Below, in pieces: positions 11,627 through 19,309 of a stretch of 64,000 nt of DNA. The stretch lies in assembly GCF_001673635.1 (NCBI RefSeq), contig NZ_LZMH01000031.1:124001-188000 (forward strand), given 5' to 3'. Positions within the stretch are counted from its first letter, which is position 1; every line of letters begins with the position of its first letter. The notes beneath the pieces were generated by a model, which saw only the letters and a list, made by a program, of their open reading frames with translations, had not been told where the DNA came from and searched no databases. Source of the stretch: Mycobacterium asiaticum. GTDB taxonomy: Bacteria; Actinomycetota; Actinomycetes; Mycobacteriales; Mycobacteriaceae. The position numbers and the translations under genes were made by a program.

Positions 11627-12564
11627 GCTCACTCCCCCACGACCGCGACATCGCGGTGCGGCTGCGCGGGGTATGCAAGCAGTACGGGTCCGTCACGGCC
11701 GTGTCCAGCCTCGATCTCGAGGTGCATACCGCCGAGGTGTTCGCGCTGCTCGGTCCGAACGGTGCCGGCAAGACCACCACCGTGGAGATGTGCGAGGGCT
11801 TCACCCGTCCCGACGCCGGCACCATCGAAGTGCTCGGTCTGGACCCGATCGCCGACAACGCCCGCCTGCGGCCACGCATCGGCGTGATGCTCCAAGGCGG
11901 CGGTGGGTACCCGGCCGCTCGCGCCGGCGAGATGCTCAATCTGGTGGCGTCCTACGCCGCCGACCCGCTGGACCCGCAGTGGCTGCTGGAAACGCTTGGG
12001 CTCACCGAAGCCGCCCGCACCACCTACCGTCGGCTGTCCGGCGGCCAGCAGCAACGGCTCGCGCTGGCGTGCGCGCTGGTGGGTCGCCCCGAGCTGGTGT
12101 TCCTGGACGAACCCACCGCCGGCATGGATGCCCACGCCCGACTACTGGTGTGGGAGCTGATCGACGCGCTGCGCCGCGACGGTGTGACCGTGGTGCTGAC
12201 CACCCATCAGCTCAAAGAGGCCGAGGAGCTGGCCGACCGGTTGGTGATCATCGACCACGGCGCGACCGTCGCCGCCGGCACGCCCGCCGAGCTGATGCGC
12301 AGCGGCGCCAAAGATCAGCTGAGGTTCACCGCGCCGCCGCGGCTCGACCTGTCCCTACTGGCCTCGGCGTTGCCCGAGGACTACCAGACCACCGAGGTGA
12401 CGCCGGGCGAGTACCTCGTCGAAGGTCCGGTCGGTCCTCAGGTGCTGGCTACAGTGACGGCGTGGTGCGCGCAGATCGACGTGCTGGCCACCGATATGCG
12501 CGTCGAGCAACGCAGCCTCGAAGACGTCTTCCTCGATCTGACCGGCCGGAGGTTGCGGCAGTGA
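11623..12564 (+). CDS. ABC transporter ATP-binding protein (Rv1458c homologue)
   Basis: A 313-residue ABC-2 type exporter ATPase. Walker A is GPNGAGKTTT, signature LSGGQQQRLALA, Walker B LVFLDEPTAGMD, and the His switch is in VVLTTHQLKEAEE. The C-terminal 80 residues form the extra domain common in drug and polysaccharide exporters. It overlaps mptB before it and its permease after it, each by GTGA, so it is one unit with the 257-residue membrane subunit. The substrate is unknown; older annotation says antibiotic transport, while the link to mptB could equally mean an envelope lipid or glycan. Confidence 0.92.
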   Translation: MSSLPHDRDIAVRLRGVCKQYGSVTAVSSLDLEVHTAEVFALLGPNGAGKTTTVEMCEGFTRPDAGTIEVLGLDPIADNARLRPRIGVMLQGGGGYPAARAGEMLNLVASYAADPLDPQWLLETLGLTEAARTTYRRLSGGQQQRLALACALVGRPELVFLDEPTAGMDAHARLLVWELIDALRRDGVTVVLTTHQLKEAEELADRLVIIDHGATVAAGTPAELMRSGAKDQLRFTAPPRLDLSLLASALPEDYQTTEVTPGEYLVEGPVGPQVLATVTAWCAQIDVLATDMRVEQRSLEDVFLDLTGRRLRQ

Positions 12565-13334
12565 GTGACCCGTTCCCGGCGGGCACGTTCACCCCGGACC
12601 CCCGCCCCAACGCCGTATCGAGGATGCTGCTCGCGCAGTTCAGCCTGGAAGCCAAGCTGCTGTTGCGCAACGGTGAGCAACTGCTGCTGACGATGTTCAT
12701 CCCGATCACGCTGCTCATCGGGCTGACCCTGCTGCCGCTGGGTTCGTTCGGCCCGCACCGGGCCGCGGTGTTCGTGCCGGCGATCATGGCGTTGGCGGTC
12801 ATCTCGACCGCGTTCACCGGACAGGCGATTGCGGTGGCGTTCGACCGGCGCTACGGGGCACTGAAGCGGCTCGGCGCGACCCCGCTGCCGGTGTGGGGCA
12901 TCATCACCGGCAAGGCGCTGGCCGTCATCTTCACCGTGTTCCTGCAGTCAATTGTCTTGGGCGCCATAGGTTTTGCGCTGGGCTGGCGGCCGGGCTTGGC
13001 GGCGCTGGCGTTGGGCGGTGTGGTCATTGCGCTGGGTACCGCGGGATTCGCCTCGCTAGGCCTGCTGCTGGGTGGGACCCTGCGCGCCGAGATCGTGCTG
13101 GCGCTGGCCAACCTGCTGTGGTTCGTGTTCGCCGGCCTGGGCGCTCTGACGCTCGAGACCGCCATGATCCCCACGGCAGTCAAGTGGGTGGCACGGGTGA
13201 CGCCGTCGGGCGCGCTGACCGAGGCGCTGTCGCAGGCGATGAGTCTGTCGGTGGACTGGTTCGGGCTGGCGGTGTTGGCGGTGTGGGGTGTTCTCGCGGC
13301 ATTGGCCGCGCGAAGGTGGTTTCGTTTCACCTAG
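12561..13334 (+). CDS. ABC-2 type transporter permease (Rv1457c homologue)
   Basis: A 257-residue integral membrane protein with six predicted hydrophobic segments (from MFIPITLLIGLTLLPLG to FGLAVLAVWGVLAALAA) and the cytosolic loop VAFDRRYGALKRLGATPLP seen in ABC-2 permeases. The start is the GTG at 12561, which overlaps the ATPase stop by four bases. The frame is open far upstream but that part is antisense-like. It works with the preceding ATPase. Confidence 0.9.
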   Translation: MSDPFPAGTFTPDPRPNAVSRMLLAQFSLEAKLLLRNGEQLLLTMFIPITLLIGLTLLPLGSFGPHRAAVFVPAIMALAVISTAFTGQAIAVAFDRRYGALKRLGATPLPVWGIITGKALAVIFTVFLQSIVLGAIGFALGWRPGLAALALGGVVIALGTAGFASLGLLLGGTLRAEIVLALANLLWFVFAGLGALTLETAMIPTAVKWVARVTPSGALTEALSQAMSLSVDWFGLAVLAVWGVLAALAARRWFRFT

Positions 13335-13457
13335 GCCCTTGCCTGGGGCTTCACTCTGCGCTCACGGCGCAAAAGTTCGAGCAGCTGACGCCCTAGACGC
13401 AGAGTCAGTGCGATAGCGGGGTGGCGCGGCGCAATCCCCTCGCCAAAGCCCGCTTCT

Positions 13458-13472
13458 ACTACGCACCGTAGT
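13458..13472. promoter_or_regulatory. Perfect 6-3-6 palindrome upstream of ctaA
   Basis: ACTACG-CAC-CGTAGT is an exact dyad spanning about -33 to -19 relative to the proposed leaderless ctaA start at 13491, so it covers the -35 region. The 15 bases from 13452 to 13466 recur with one mismatch upstream of ctaB at 19075-19089. The TACTAC/GTAGT half-site resembles what I recall for the BlaI (Rv1846c) repressor of M. tuberculosis; the identity of the regulator is inference. Confidence 0.6.
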
Positions 13473-13478
13473 CGTCGC

Positions 13479-13484
13479 TACGAT
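13479..13484 (+). promoter_or_regulatory. Probable -10 element of ctaA, leaderless transcript
   Basis: TACGAT fits the TAnnnT consensus and ends six bases before the ctaA GTG at 13491, with no room for a ribosome binding site. It sits just downstream of the perfect palindrome. Confidence 0.5.
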
Positions 13485-13490
13485 CGGGCG

Positions 13491-14447
13491 GTGGCCCTCG
13501 GACGAGCACTGCTGCGGGTGGTGGACAAGCTCCCCGACCCCAGCCTGCGTGTGCAGCGCATCATCGCCGCGGCCGTCATCCTCACCCAGGGCGGCATCGC
13601 GGTCACCGGTGCGATCGTCCGGGTCACCGCTTCTGGCCTGGGCTGTCCGACCTGGCCACAGTGCTTCCCCGGCAGCTTCACACCGGTAGCGGTCGCCGAA
13701 GTCCCCCGCATTCACCAGGCCGTCGAGTTCGGCAACCGGATGATCACCTTCGCTGTCGTCCTCACCGCCGCGCTGGCCGTGCTGGCCGTCACCCGCGCGC
13801 GCCGGCGCCGAGAAGTCCTGGTCTACGCCTGGCTGATGCCGGCCTCGACCGTCGTGCAGGCCATCATCGGTGGCATCACGGTCCGCACCGGCCTGTTGTG
13901 GTGGACGGTGGCGATCCACCTGCTGGCGTCCATGACGATGGTCTGGCTGTCGGTGCTGCTGTTCGTCAAGGTCGGCGAGCCCGACGATGGCGTGGTCCGG
14001 GTGCTGGTCGTCAAACCGCTGCGGCTGCTCACCGTGCTGAGCGCGCTGAACCTGGCCGCGGTGCTGGTGACTGGGACGCTGGTGACCGCGGCCGGCCCGC
14101 ATGCGGGCGACAAGAGCCCGAGCCGGACGGTGCCGCGCCTCAAGATCGAGATCACCGACCTGGTGCACGCGCACTCGTCGCTGCTGGTGTCCTATTTCGC
14201 GCTGCTGGTGGGCCTGGGGTTCGGCTTGCTGGCGGTAAGAGCCGCCCAGCCTGTCATGCGCCGCCTCGGCGTGCTGCTCGTGCTGGTGTTCGCACAGGCC
14301 GGAGTGGGCACCGCCCAGTACTACACCGGGGTTCCGGCGGTCCTGGTCGCCATCCATGTGGCCGGCGCGGCAGCCTGCACCGCCGCCACGGCCGCGCTAT
14401 GGGCGTCGATGCGAGAACGGGCCCAGCCCGAGCCGCTCGAGAGCTGA
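13491..14447 (+). CDS. ctaA: Heme A synthase CtaA (COX15 family; Rv1456c homologue)
   Basis: A 318-residue membrane protein with eight hydrophobic segments, converting heme O to heme A for cytochrome aa3 oxidase. The first extracytoplasmic loop has the CPTWPQC cysteine pair (C52, C58), and the heme-ligand motif RIHQAVEFGNR contains H75. The second half repeats the four-helix unit with DLVHAHSSLLVSY. Older annotation calls the M. tuberculosis homologue part of an antibiotic ABC transporter because of its neighbours; the motifs here argue for heme A synthase. Its last 51 bases overlap the 3' end of the convergent Rv1455-like gene. Confidence 0.93.
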   Translation: MALGRALLRVVDKLPDPSLRVQRIIAAAVILTQGGIAVTGAIVRVTASGLGCPTWPQCFPGSFTPVAVAEVPRIHQAVEFGNRMITFAVVLTAALAVLAVTRARRRREVLVYAWLMPASTVVQAIIGGITVRTGLLWWTVAIHLLASMTMVWLSVLLFVKVGEPDDGVVRVLVVKPLRLLTVLSALNLAAVLVTGTLVTAAGPHAGDKSPSRTVPRLKIEITDLVHAHSSLLVSYFALLVGLGFGLLAVRAAQPVMRRLGVLLVLVFAQAGVGTAQYYTGVPAVLVAIHVAGAAACTAATAALWASMRERAQPEPLES

Positions 14448-15224
14448 CTCGACGGCAACCGCAAAACCGCGCTGCGCCAGCCCGCGGGTGTCGGCGTCCA
14501 ACCGCAGCCAGCCCAGCGACGGGTCTATCACTTGCACCTCGAGCACCCGCTCACCGACCAGATGGACCCGCGCATAGAGCAAATCGCCAAGTTCGGCCAA
14601 CGCGGCGACGCCCACATCCCACAGCTCAAAATCGGCGTCCCCCTGGTGCAACGCATTGTCGACGGCGGTGAACGCATGCGACGGTTTGCCGCCGATGAAG
14701 ACCAGTACCGTTTCGTCGGCCGATCCGGACTGCACGTAAACGCTGTGGCCGGCTTCCTGGCGTTCGGCGATGTAGGCGTGCGCGTCGGACCGGTCGCTGA
14801 AGCGCTTCGTTCCGGTCCCGACGGTCGGGCCGACAAAGATCCGGCCGGTCTGCGGTAACCGGACTTGATCACCCGGCGCATACACCTCGCCCGGGAGCGT
14901 CGGGACCCCGCGCCGCGCGAGGTCGGCGAGATAGCGGCGCTCGACGTTCCAGGCGACCACCTCGGGCGCGTTCAGCAGGTTGGGCACCCGTCGCGTCCAG
15001 GCCAGGAATTCCTCCTGACGACCGGGATAGTCGTGGGTGGCCCGCAATATGACCAGATGCGCCCCGGCAGTCTCCGGGTCATCCCAGGACAACCAACGGG
15101 CGTGTAGGCTACGAGTCCGCAGCGCCTCAACCAGCCCGACGTCATCCGCCTCGCCCGCAGGGATTCGCGGGCACCCGGCCAACACGATGCGCGGATGGAA
15201 GGTGTCGGGTCGGGCGAGCTTCAT
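14397..15224 (-). CDS. Conserved protein, Rv1455-like, possible ATP-grasp fold
   Basis: A 275-residue soluble protein with no transmembrane segments. It begins LARPDTFHPRIVLAGCP and contains LRATHDYPGRQEEFLAW, NLLNAPEVVAWNVERRYL and KRFSDRSDAHAYIAER. The order resembles small ATP-grasp-like proteins of actinobacteria (NxPxxxxWNxxKxYL-type motif), but the reaction is unknown. I chose ATG 15224 because a good -10 (TATCAT on the minus strand, 15233-15238) lies just upstream of it; an in-frame ATG at 15245 would lie upstream of that promoter. It is divergent from qor, with start codons only 20 bases apart. Confidence 0.8.
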   Translation of the reverse strand: MKLARPDTFHPRIVLAGCPRIPAGEADDVGLVEALRTRSLHARWLSWDDPETAGAHLVILRATHDYPGRQEEFLAWTRRVPNLLNAPEVVAWNVERRYLADLARRGVPTLPGEVYAPGDQVRLPQTGRIFVGPTVGTGTKRFSDRSDAHAYIAERQEAGHSVYVQSGSADETVLVFIGGKPSHAFTAVDNALHQGDADFELWDVGVAALAELGDLLYARVHLVGERVLEVQVIDPSLGWLRLDADTRGLAQRGFAVAVESALERLGLGPFSHRRP

Positions 15225-15231
15225 GCACGGG

Positions 15232-15238
15232 CATGATA
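15232..15238. promoter_or_regulatory. Overlapping divergent -10 elements for qor and the Rv1455-like gene
   Basis: The seven bases CATGATA read as CATGAT toward qor, six bases before its ATG at 15244, and as TATCAT toward the minus-strand gene starting at 15224. Both transcripts would be leaderless or nearly so, and the two polymerases would compete for the same DNA. Confidence 0.4.
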
Positions 15239-15243
15239 TCGAC

Positions 15244-16221
15244 ATGCATGCGATAGAAGTCAGCCAAACCGGCGGCCCGGAAGTGCTGGGCTACAACGAC
15301 GTGTCCCGACCGGAGCCCGGTCCCGGCGAGGTGCTGATCCAATCCGAGGCCATCGGGGTCAATTTCATCGACACATACTTCCGCACGGGCCAGTACCCGC
15401 GCCCGTTGCCCTTCGTGCTCGGTTCGGAAGTGTGCGGCACCATCGTTGCGCTGGGGTCGGAAGCCGGACCGGATTTCAGCGTGGGCGACCGGGTGGTCAG
15501 CGCCTCGGCAAACGGGGCGTATGCCGAACTCGCTACGGCCCCAGCATTTCTCACCGCCAAGGTACCCGACGGCATCTCCCCGCAGGTTGCCGCGTCGGCG
15601 CTGCTGAAAGGGCTGACCGCGCAGTACCTGCTCAAGTCCGTGTATCCGGTGCAAAACGGGGACGACATACTCGTGCACGCCGGCGCCGGTGGTGTCGGCC
15701 TGATCCTGACGCAATGGGCGACGCACCTGGGCGCCCGGGTGATCACCACCGTCTCCAACGAAGAGAAAGAGCGGCTGTCGCGGCAGGCCGGCGCCGCCGA
15801 GGTGCTGCCCTATCCCGAGGACGCCTATGCGTTCGGGCAGCGGGTGCGGGAGCTTACCGGCGGCACCGGAGTGGCGGTCGTGTACGACGGCGTGGGCAAA
15901 ACCACTTTCGACGCCAGCCTGGCCAGCCTGGCCGTGCGCGGAACGCTGGCCCTGTTCGGCGCGGCCAGCGGACCCGTTCCCCCGTTCGACCCGCAGCAGC
16001 TCAACTACGCGGGGTCGGTGTATCTGACCCGCCCGTCACTGGCCCACTTCGTCCGGAGCGCCCAGGAGTTCAGCTGGCGGGCCGAAGAACTGTTCGAGGT
16101 GATCGCCAGCGGAGCCATCCGGATCGAGGTCGGCGGCACGTACCCGTTGGCCGAAGCCGCACGGGCGCATGCCGACCTGGAGGGCCGTAGGACCACCGGG
16201 TCGATCGTGTTGTTGCCTTAA
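15244..16221 (+). CDS. qor: Zinc-independent quinone oxidoreductase (Rv1454c homologue)
   Basis: A 325-residue MDR-superfamily NADPH:quinone reductase. It has the N-terminal GroES-like catalytic domain ([31 protein letters not shown]), then the Rossmann cofactor motif [16 protein letters not shown] and [15 protein letters not shown]. The structural zinc cysteines of alcohol dehydrogenases are absent, as expected for quinone reductases. The start is ATG 15244, because upstream in-frame sequence is antisense to the divergent gene. Its TAA overlaps the stop of the convergent PPE gene in the four bases TTAA. Confidence 0.93.
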   Translation: MHAIEVSQTGGPEVLGYNDVSRPEPGPGEVLIQSEAIGVNFIDTYFRTGQYPRPLPFVLGSEVCGTIVALGSEAGPDFSVGDRVVSASANGAYAELATAPAFLTAKVPDGISPQVAASALLKGLTAQYLLKSVYPVQNGDDILVHAGAGGVGLILTQWATHLGARVITTVSNEEKERLSRQAGAAEVLPYPEDAYAFGQRVRELTGGTGVAVVYDGVGKTTFDASLASLAVRGTLALFGAASGPVPPFDPQQLNYAGSVYLTRPSLAHFVRSAQEFSWRAEELFEVIASGAIRIEVGGTYPLAEAARAHADLEGRRTTGSIVLLP

Positions 16222-17765
16222 GCGTCCTGGGCAGGGTCCCAGGACCCCGGCAGCAATGGCGTCGTCGCCCCACCGCCGAACCCGTCGTCGGCCACCACCG
16301 CCAGTCCGGCTGCTTGCTGACGGCGTTCTGCCGTGGTGCCGGCAAATCCCAGCGGCCCCGCGCCGGATGCGGAAGCGGCCGGCTCGTCCACGTCGTCCTC
16401 AGGTCCCTCGATGTACTCGTCGGCGTAGGCCCGTAGCGGTTCGTCCTGCTGACGGCGTCTGCGCTTGCGGCGGCGTGCCGCGGCCGCTGCGGCCGCCGCA
16501 GCGCTGTCCGGCGCGGGCGCCTTGGCCTGGGCGCTGACCGGGCTGCGCGTCTTCGACCCGGAATCGAAGCCGATACCCGGGCCACCCCCAATTGCGTACG
16601 GAACGAACGCCGGCCCGGCCGCCGGAGGGGCGGATGGCGGCGCCGAACTGGCGACGGATCCCGCGGCTGGCGCGGGCGCCGCCGGCGCGCCGCCGCCGAC
16701 GGACCCGGCCAGGGTCGGGGCGATCGCGACCGCCGGCGCAGTGCCCGCCGCCGCGGCTACCGGAGCCAGCGCCGGGGCCAGCGCGGGCACTTCGGCCAGG
16801 GGAAGCGGAAGCGCCAGCACGGCCGCGGCCGCGGCGGCACTGGCCGCCGCCGCTGGCAGCGCCGACAACGACGACCACAACGGGGAGGAACCGAGCACCG
16901 CTGCCAGCACCGGGTGCGCGACCAAGTACACGACGATCTGAGCGGGGGTGATGCCGCCGAGTGACTGCAGGGCGGCGATCGGATTGGTCAGGAACAGCTG
17001 AATCCAGTCCTGCAGGCCCTGAAAGTCCTGCACGAACAGGAACAGCCGGGACACCCAGTAGCCCGGCTGGCCCGGTGTCGTGTACGAGGCGTACGGGATT
17101 CCGTTGATGGTGCCGTTGACAGGGTTCCAGTCCATGCCGATCAACCGCAGGGCGAACTGGAAGAGCTGCTGCGGAATCTGCAGAAGCTGTTCCAGTGGGT
17201 TTGACGTAGCGGCACTCGCAGCCTCCGATTTCACAATCGGCGGCGCCGTGACGCTCTGCGGGGCGGCCGCCATCGCCGTGCCGGACACGCCTTCGTACGT
17301 CGCCATCGTGGTCGCGGCCTGAATCCACATCCGGACGTAGTCGGCCTCGTTCAGCGCGATCGGAATGGTGTTGGTACCAAAGAAATTCGTTGCGACCAGC
17401 ACGCCGTGGATGACGTGGTTGGCGGCCAGTTCCGGCAAGGTCGGCATCGTTGCCAGCGCGGTCGTGTAGGCGGCGGCCGCCGTCTCGTGCTGGGCGGCGA
17501 TGGCGCCGCTGTCCGCGCCGGCTTTGGTCAACCAGGCCACATACGGCGCGTGGGCGGCCACGTAGGTTTCCGCGCTCGGCCCCTCCCACGCCGAGCACTG
17601 CGCGGCCGCCAGCACGCCGATGAGTTCTTCTGCAGCTGAGGCGTATTCGGCGCTCAATGAGGTCCATGCTCCGGCCGCGGCCAACAAAGGCCCCGGTCCC
17701 GGACCACTACTCAGCAACGCCGAATGCACCTCTGGAGGCGATGCCATCCAGATGGGCGCGGCCAA
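16218..17765 (-). CDS. PPE family protein, PPW subfamily
   Basis: A 515-residue PPE protein. The N-terminal 170 residues form the helical PPE domain ([15 protein letters not shown], then [19 protein letters not shown] with the conserved WxG-type turn). A hydrophobic Ala-rich middle follows, then a basic run at about residues 415-425 (RRRKRRRR). The C-terminus has the PPW signatures: GFAGT in [19 protein letters not shown] and P-x-x-P-x-x-W in [13 protein letters not shown] proteins are type VII secretion substrates, usually paired with a PE protein; none is adjacent here. The start is TTG 17765; ATG 17747 is an alternative. It occupies the place of PE_PGRS28 in M. tuberculosis. Confidence 0.92.
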   Translation of the reverse strand: MAAPIWMASPPEVHSALLSSGPGPGPLLAAAGAWTSLSAEYASAAEELIGVLAAAQCSAWEGPSAETYVAAHAPYVAWLTKAGADSGAIAAQHETAAAAYTTALATMPTLPELAANHVIHGVLVATNFFGTNTIPIALNEADYVRMWIQAATTMATYEGVSGTAMAAAPQSVTAPPIVKSEAASAATSNPLEQLLQIPQQLFQFALRLIGMDWNPVNGTINGIPYASYTTPGQPGYWVSRLFLFVQDFQGLQDWIQLFLTNPIAALQSLGGITPAQIVVYLVAHPVLAAVLGSSPLWSSLSALPAAAASAAAAAAVLALPLPLAEVPALAPALAPVAAAAGTAPAVAIAPTLAGSVGGGAPAAPAPAAGSVASSAPPSAPPAAGPAFVPYAIGGGPGIGFDSGSKTRSPVSAQAKAPAPDSAAAAAAAAARRRKRRRRQQDEPLRAYADEYIEGPEDDVDEPAASASGAGPLGFAGTTAERRQQAAGLAVVADDGFGGGATTPLLPGSWDPAQDA

Positions 17766-18112
17766 GATCAGCCGGTCGTCGCCGAGCCCGTGTCGAATGC
17801 CCCCCCACAGGCACAGGAAGTGTCCAGCCCCCGGAAAATGACGAACAAAGTCATGCCAGACACTCCTCCCTATGACGGGGTGGTTGTTAGAACTGAGCTG
17901 TTACAAGCAGATTCGATATCGCGGCGGGAAGTATCGCAACCGATCCAGTGCCGCGATCACCGGCGGAGCAGCACGGACGAGCATCTAGCTCTCACCCGAA
18001 AATACGTTGTGGCACAAGCAAAATTGCGGCGGCCGCCGTCAGCATTGAGGGCGACCGATTGTTTTCAAATCGCCCTGGTTCTGAGGAGCGGGCGCCTACC
18101 CGCCCGCGCTCA
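17766..18112. other. Intergenic region between the PPE gene and ctaB
   Basis: About 350 bases with no supported gene; the frames seen are short or antisense-like. It should hold the PPE promoter at its left end and the ctaB terminator hairpin at its right end. Confidence 0.6.
18048..18076 (-). terminator. Hairpin downstream of ctaB
   Basis: AGGGCGA (18048-18054) pairs with TCGCCCT (18070-18076); the interior GATTG/CAAATC can extend the stem around a TTTT loop. It lies 37-65 bases past the ctaB stop. There is no T-run, as is common for mycobacterial terminators. Confidence 0.45.
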
Positions 18113-19039
18113 TCACAACAGCGTCGGCAGCGCGATCGCCGAGTCGACCGCCAGCGCGCAGAACACCAGGGCCAGGTAGTTGTTCGACTGCAGGAACAGC
18201 CGCAGCGGCTTGACCGTCTCCCCCGCGCGCACACCGGCGTACAGCTGATGCGCCATCGCCAGGAACCACACCCCGGCTACCAGGGCCACGGCCGCGTACA
18301 GCCAGCCGGTTGCCAGCGCCAGCGTCATGGTCGCCAGCACCGTCAGCCAGGTGTAGATCAGGATCTGTTTGGTGACTTGTTGCTCGGTGGCCACGGCGGG
18401 CAGCATCGGCACGCCCGCGACTTTGTAATCTTCCTTGTACCGCATAGCCAGAGCCCAGGTGTGTGGCGGCGTCCAGAAGAAGATGATCGCGAACATCGCC
18501 AGTGCCGGCCAGCCGATGGTCCCGGTCACCGCGGACCAGCCGATCATTACCGGCATGCAGCCGGCCGCGCCGCCCCACACCACGTTCTGCGAGGTACGCC
18601 GCTTGAGCAGCAGCGTGTAGACGAACACGTAGAACGCGATGGTGGCCACGGCCAGCAGACCCGAAAGCAGGTTGGTGGTCCACCACAGCCAGACGAACGA
18701 GCCCACGCTGAGCAGCAAGCCGAAGACGAGCGCGTGCCGAGTCGGCACGGCGGCCCGGGCCAGCGGCCGCCGCGCGGTCCGCTTCATCACCTTGTCGATG
18801 TCAGCGTCGGCCACACAGTTCAGCGTGTTGGCGCCGCCGGCCGCCATCATGCCTCCGACCAGCGTGTTGAGGATGAGTAGCGGGTTGACGCTGCCCCGGT
18901 GGGCCAGCAGCATCGCCGGGATGGCGGTAACCAGCAGCAGTTCGATGACCCGTGGCTTGGTCAGCGCCAGATACGCCAGCAAGGTGCCGGTGATCCGGCT
19001 TGTTGTCCTGCCCGACGCGACGCGCCCGCGAACGCTCAC
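18113..19039 (-). CDS. ctaB: Protoheme IX farnesyltransferase CtaB (heme O synthase)
   Basis: A 308-residue UbiA-family membrane prenyltransferase that adds farnesyl to heme B to give heme O, the substrate of CtaA. The first Asp-rich motif is [15 protein letters not shown] and the second loop motif is [14 protein letters not shown]. About nine hydrophobic helices are visible. It starts at GTG 19039 with GAGGAG seven bases upstream on the minus strand. Its promoter region carries the element also found before ctaA. Confidence 0.95.
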   Translation of the reverse strand: MSVRGRVASGRTTSRITGTLLAYLALTKPRVIELLLVTAIPAMLLAHRGSVNPLLILNTLVGGMMAAGGANTLNCVADADIDKVMKRTARRPLARAAVPTRHALVFGLLLSVGSFVWLWWTTNLLSGLLAVATIAFYVFVYTLLLKRRTSQNVVWGGAAGCMPVMIGWSAVTGTIGWPALAMFAIIFFWTPPHTWALAMRYKEDYKVAGVPMLPAVATEQQVTKQILIYTWLTVLATMTLALATGWLYAAVALVAGVWFLAMAHQLYAGVRAGETVKPLRLFLQSNNYLALVFCALAVDSAIALPTLL

Positions 19040-19074
19040 GCAATAACTCCTCGGGAAAATCGCAGCCGCGCGCA

Positions 19075-19097
19075 GCTTCTACTACACACGATGGTAG
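19075..19097. promoter_or_regulatory. ctaA-type TACTAC element upstream of ctaB
   Basis: GCTTCTACTACACAC matches the ctaA upstream element at 14 of 15 bases and is followed by GATGGTAG, giving an imperfect dyad. On the minus strand TACCAT (19091-19096) is a fair -10 for ctaB, so the dyad would cover the -10 and transcription start. It lies 36-58 bases before the ctaB start codon. Confidence 0.5.
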
Positions 19098-19309
19098 ACC
19101 GCGCAGGCTCAGCCACCGACCTGCAGGGTCGATTCGGACCATTTATTTCGGCATTCGACCCTGTCGAGGCGCCGACTGCACAGCTCACCAACCCGACACG
19201 ATATTTTCACATCGCCTCCGCGGGGTACACAGAACTGGGCCTGCAGCGGCCACCCATCCCGCACTAGGGTGGGATTGATCAGTTTGATGACCCCAGGACT
19301 GAGGACTGA

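Noticed and set aside
11673-12560. Upstream extension of the ABC permease across the ATPase gene
   Set aside because: It is an alternative frame of the ATPase; the GTG at 12561 with a GTGA overlap is the real start.
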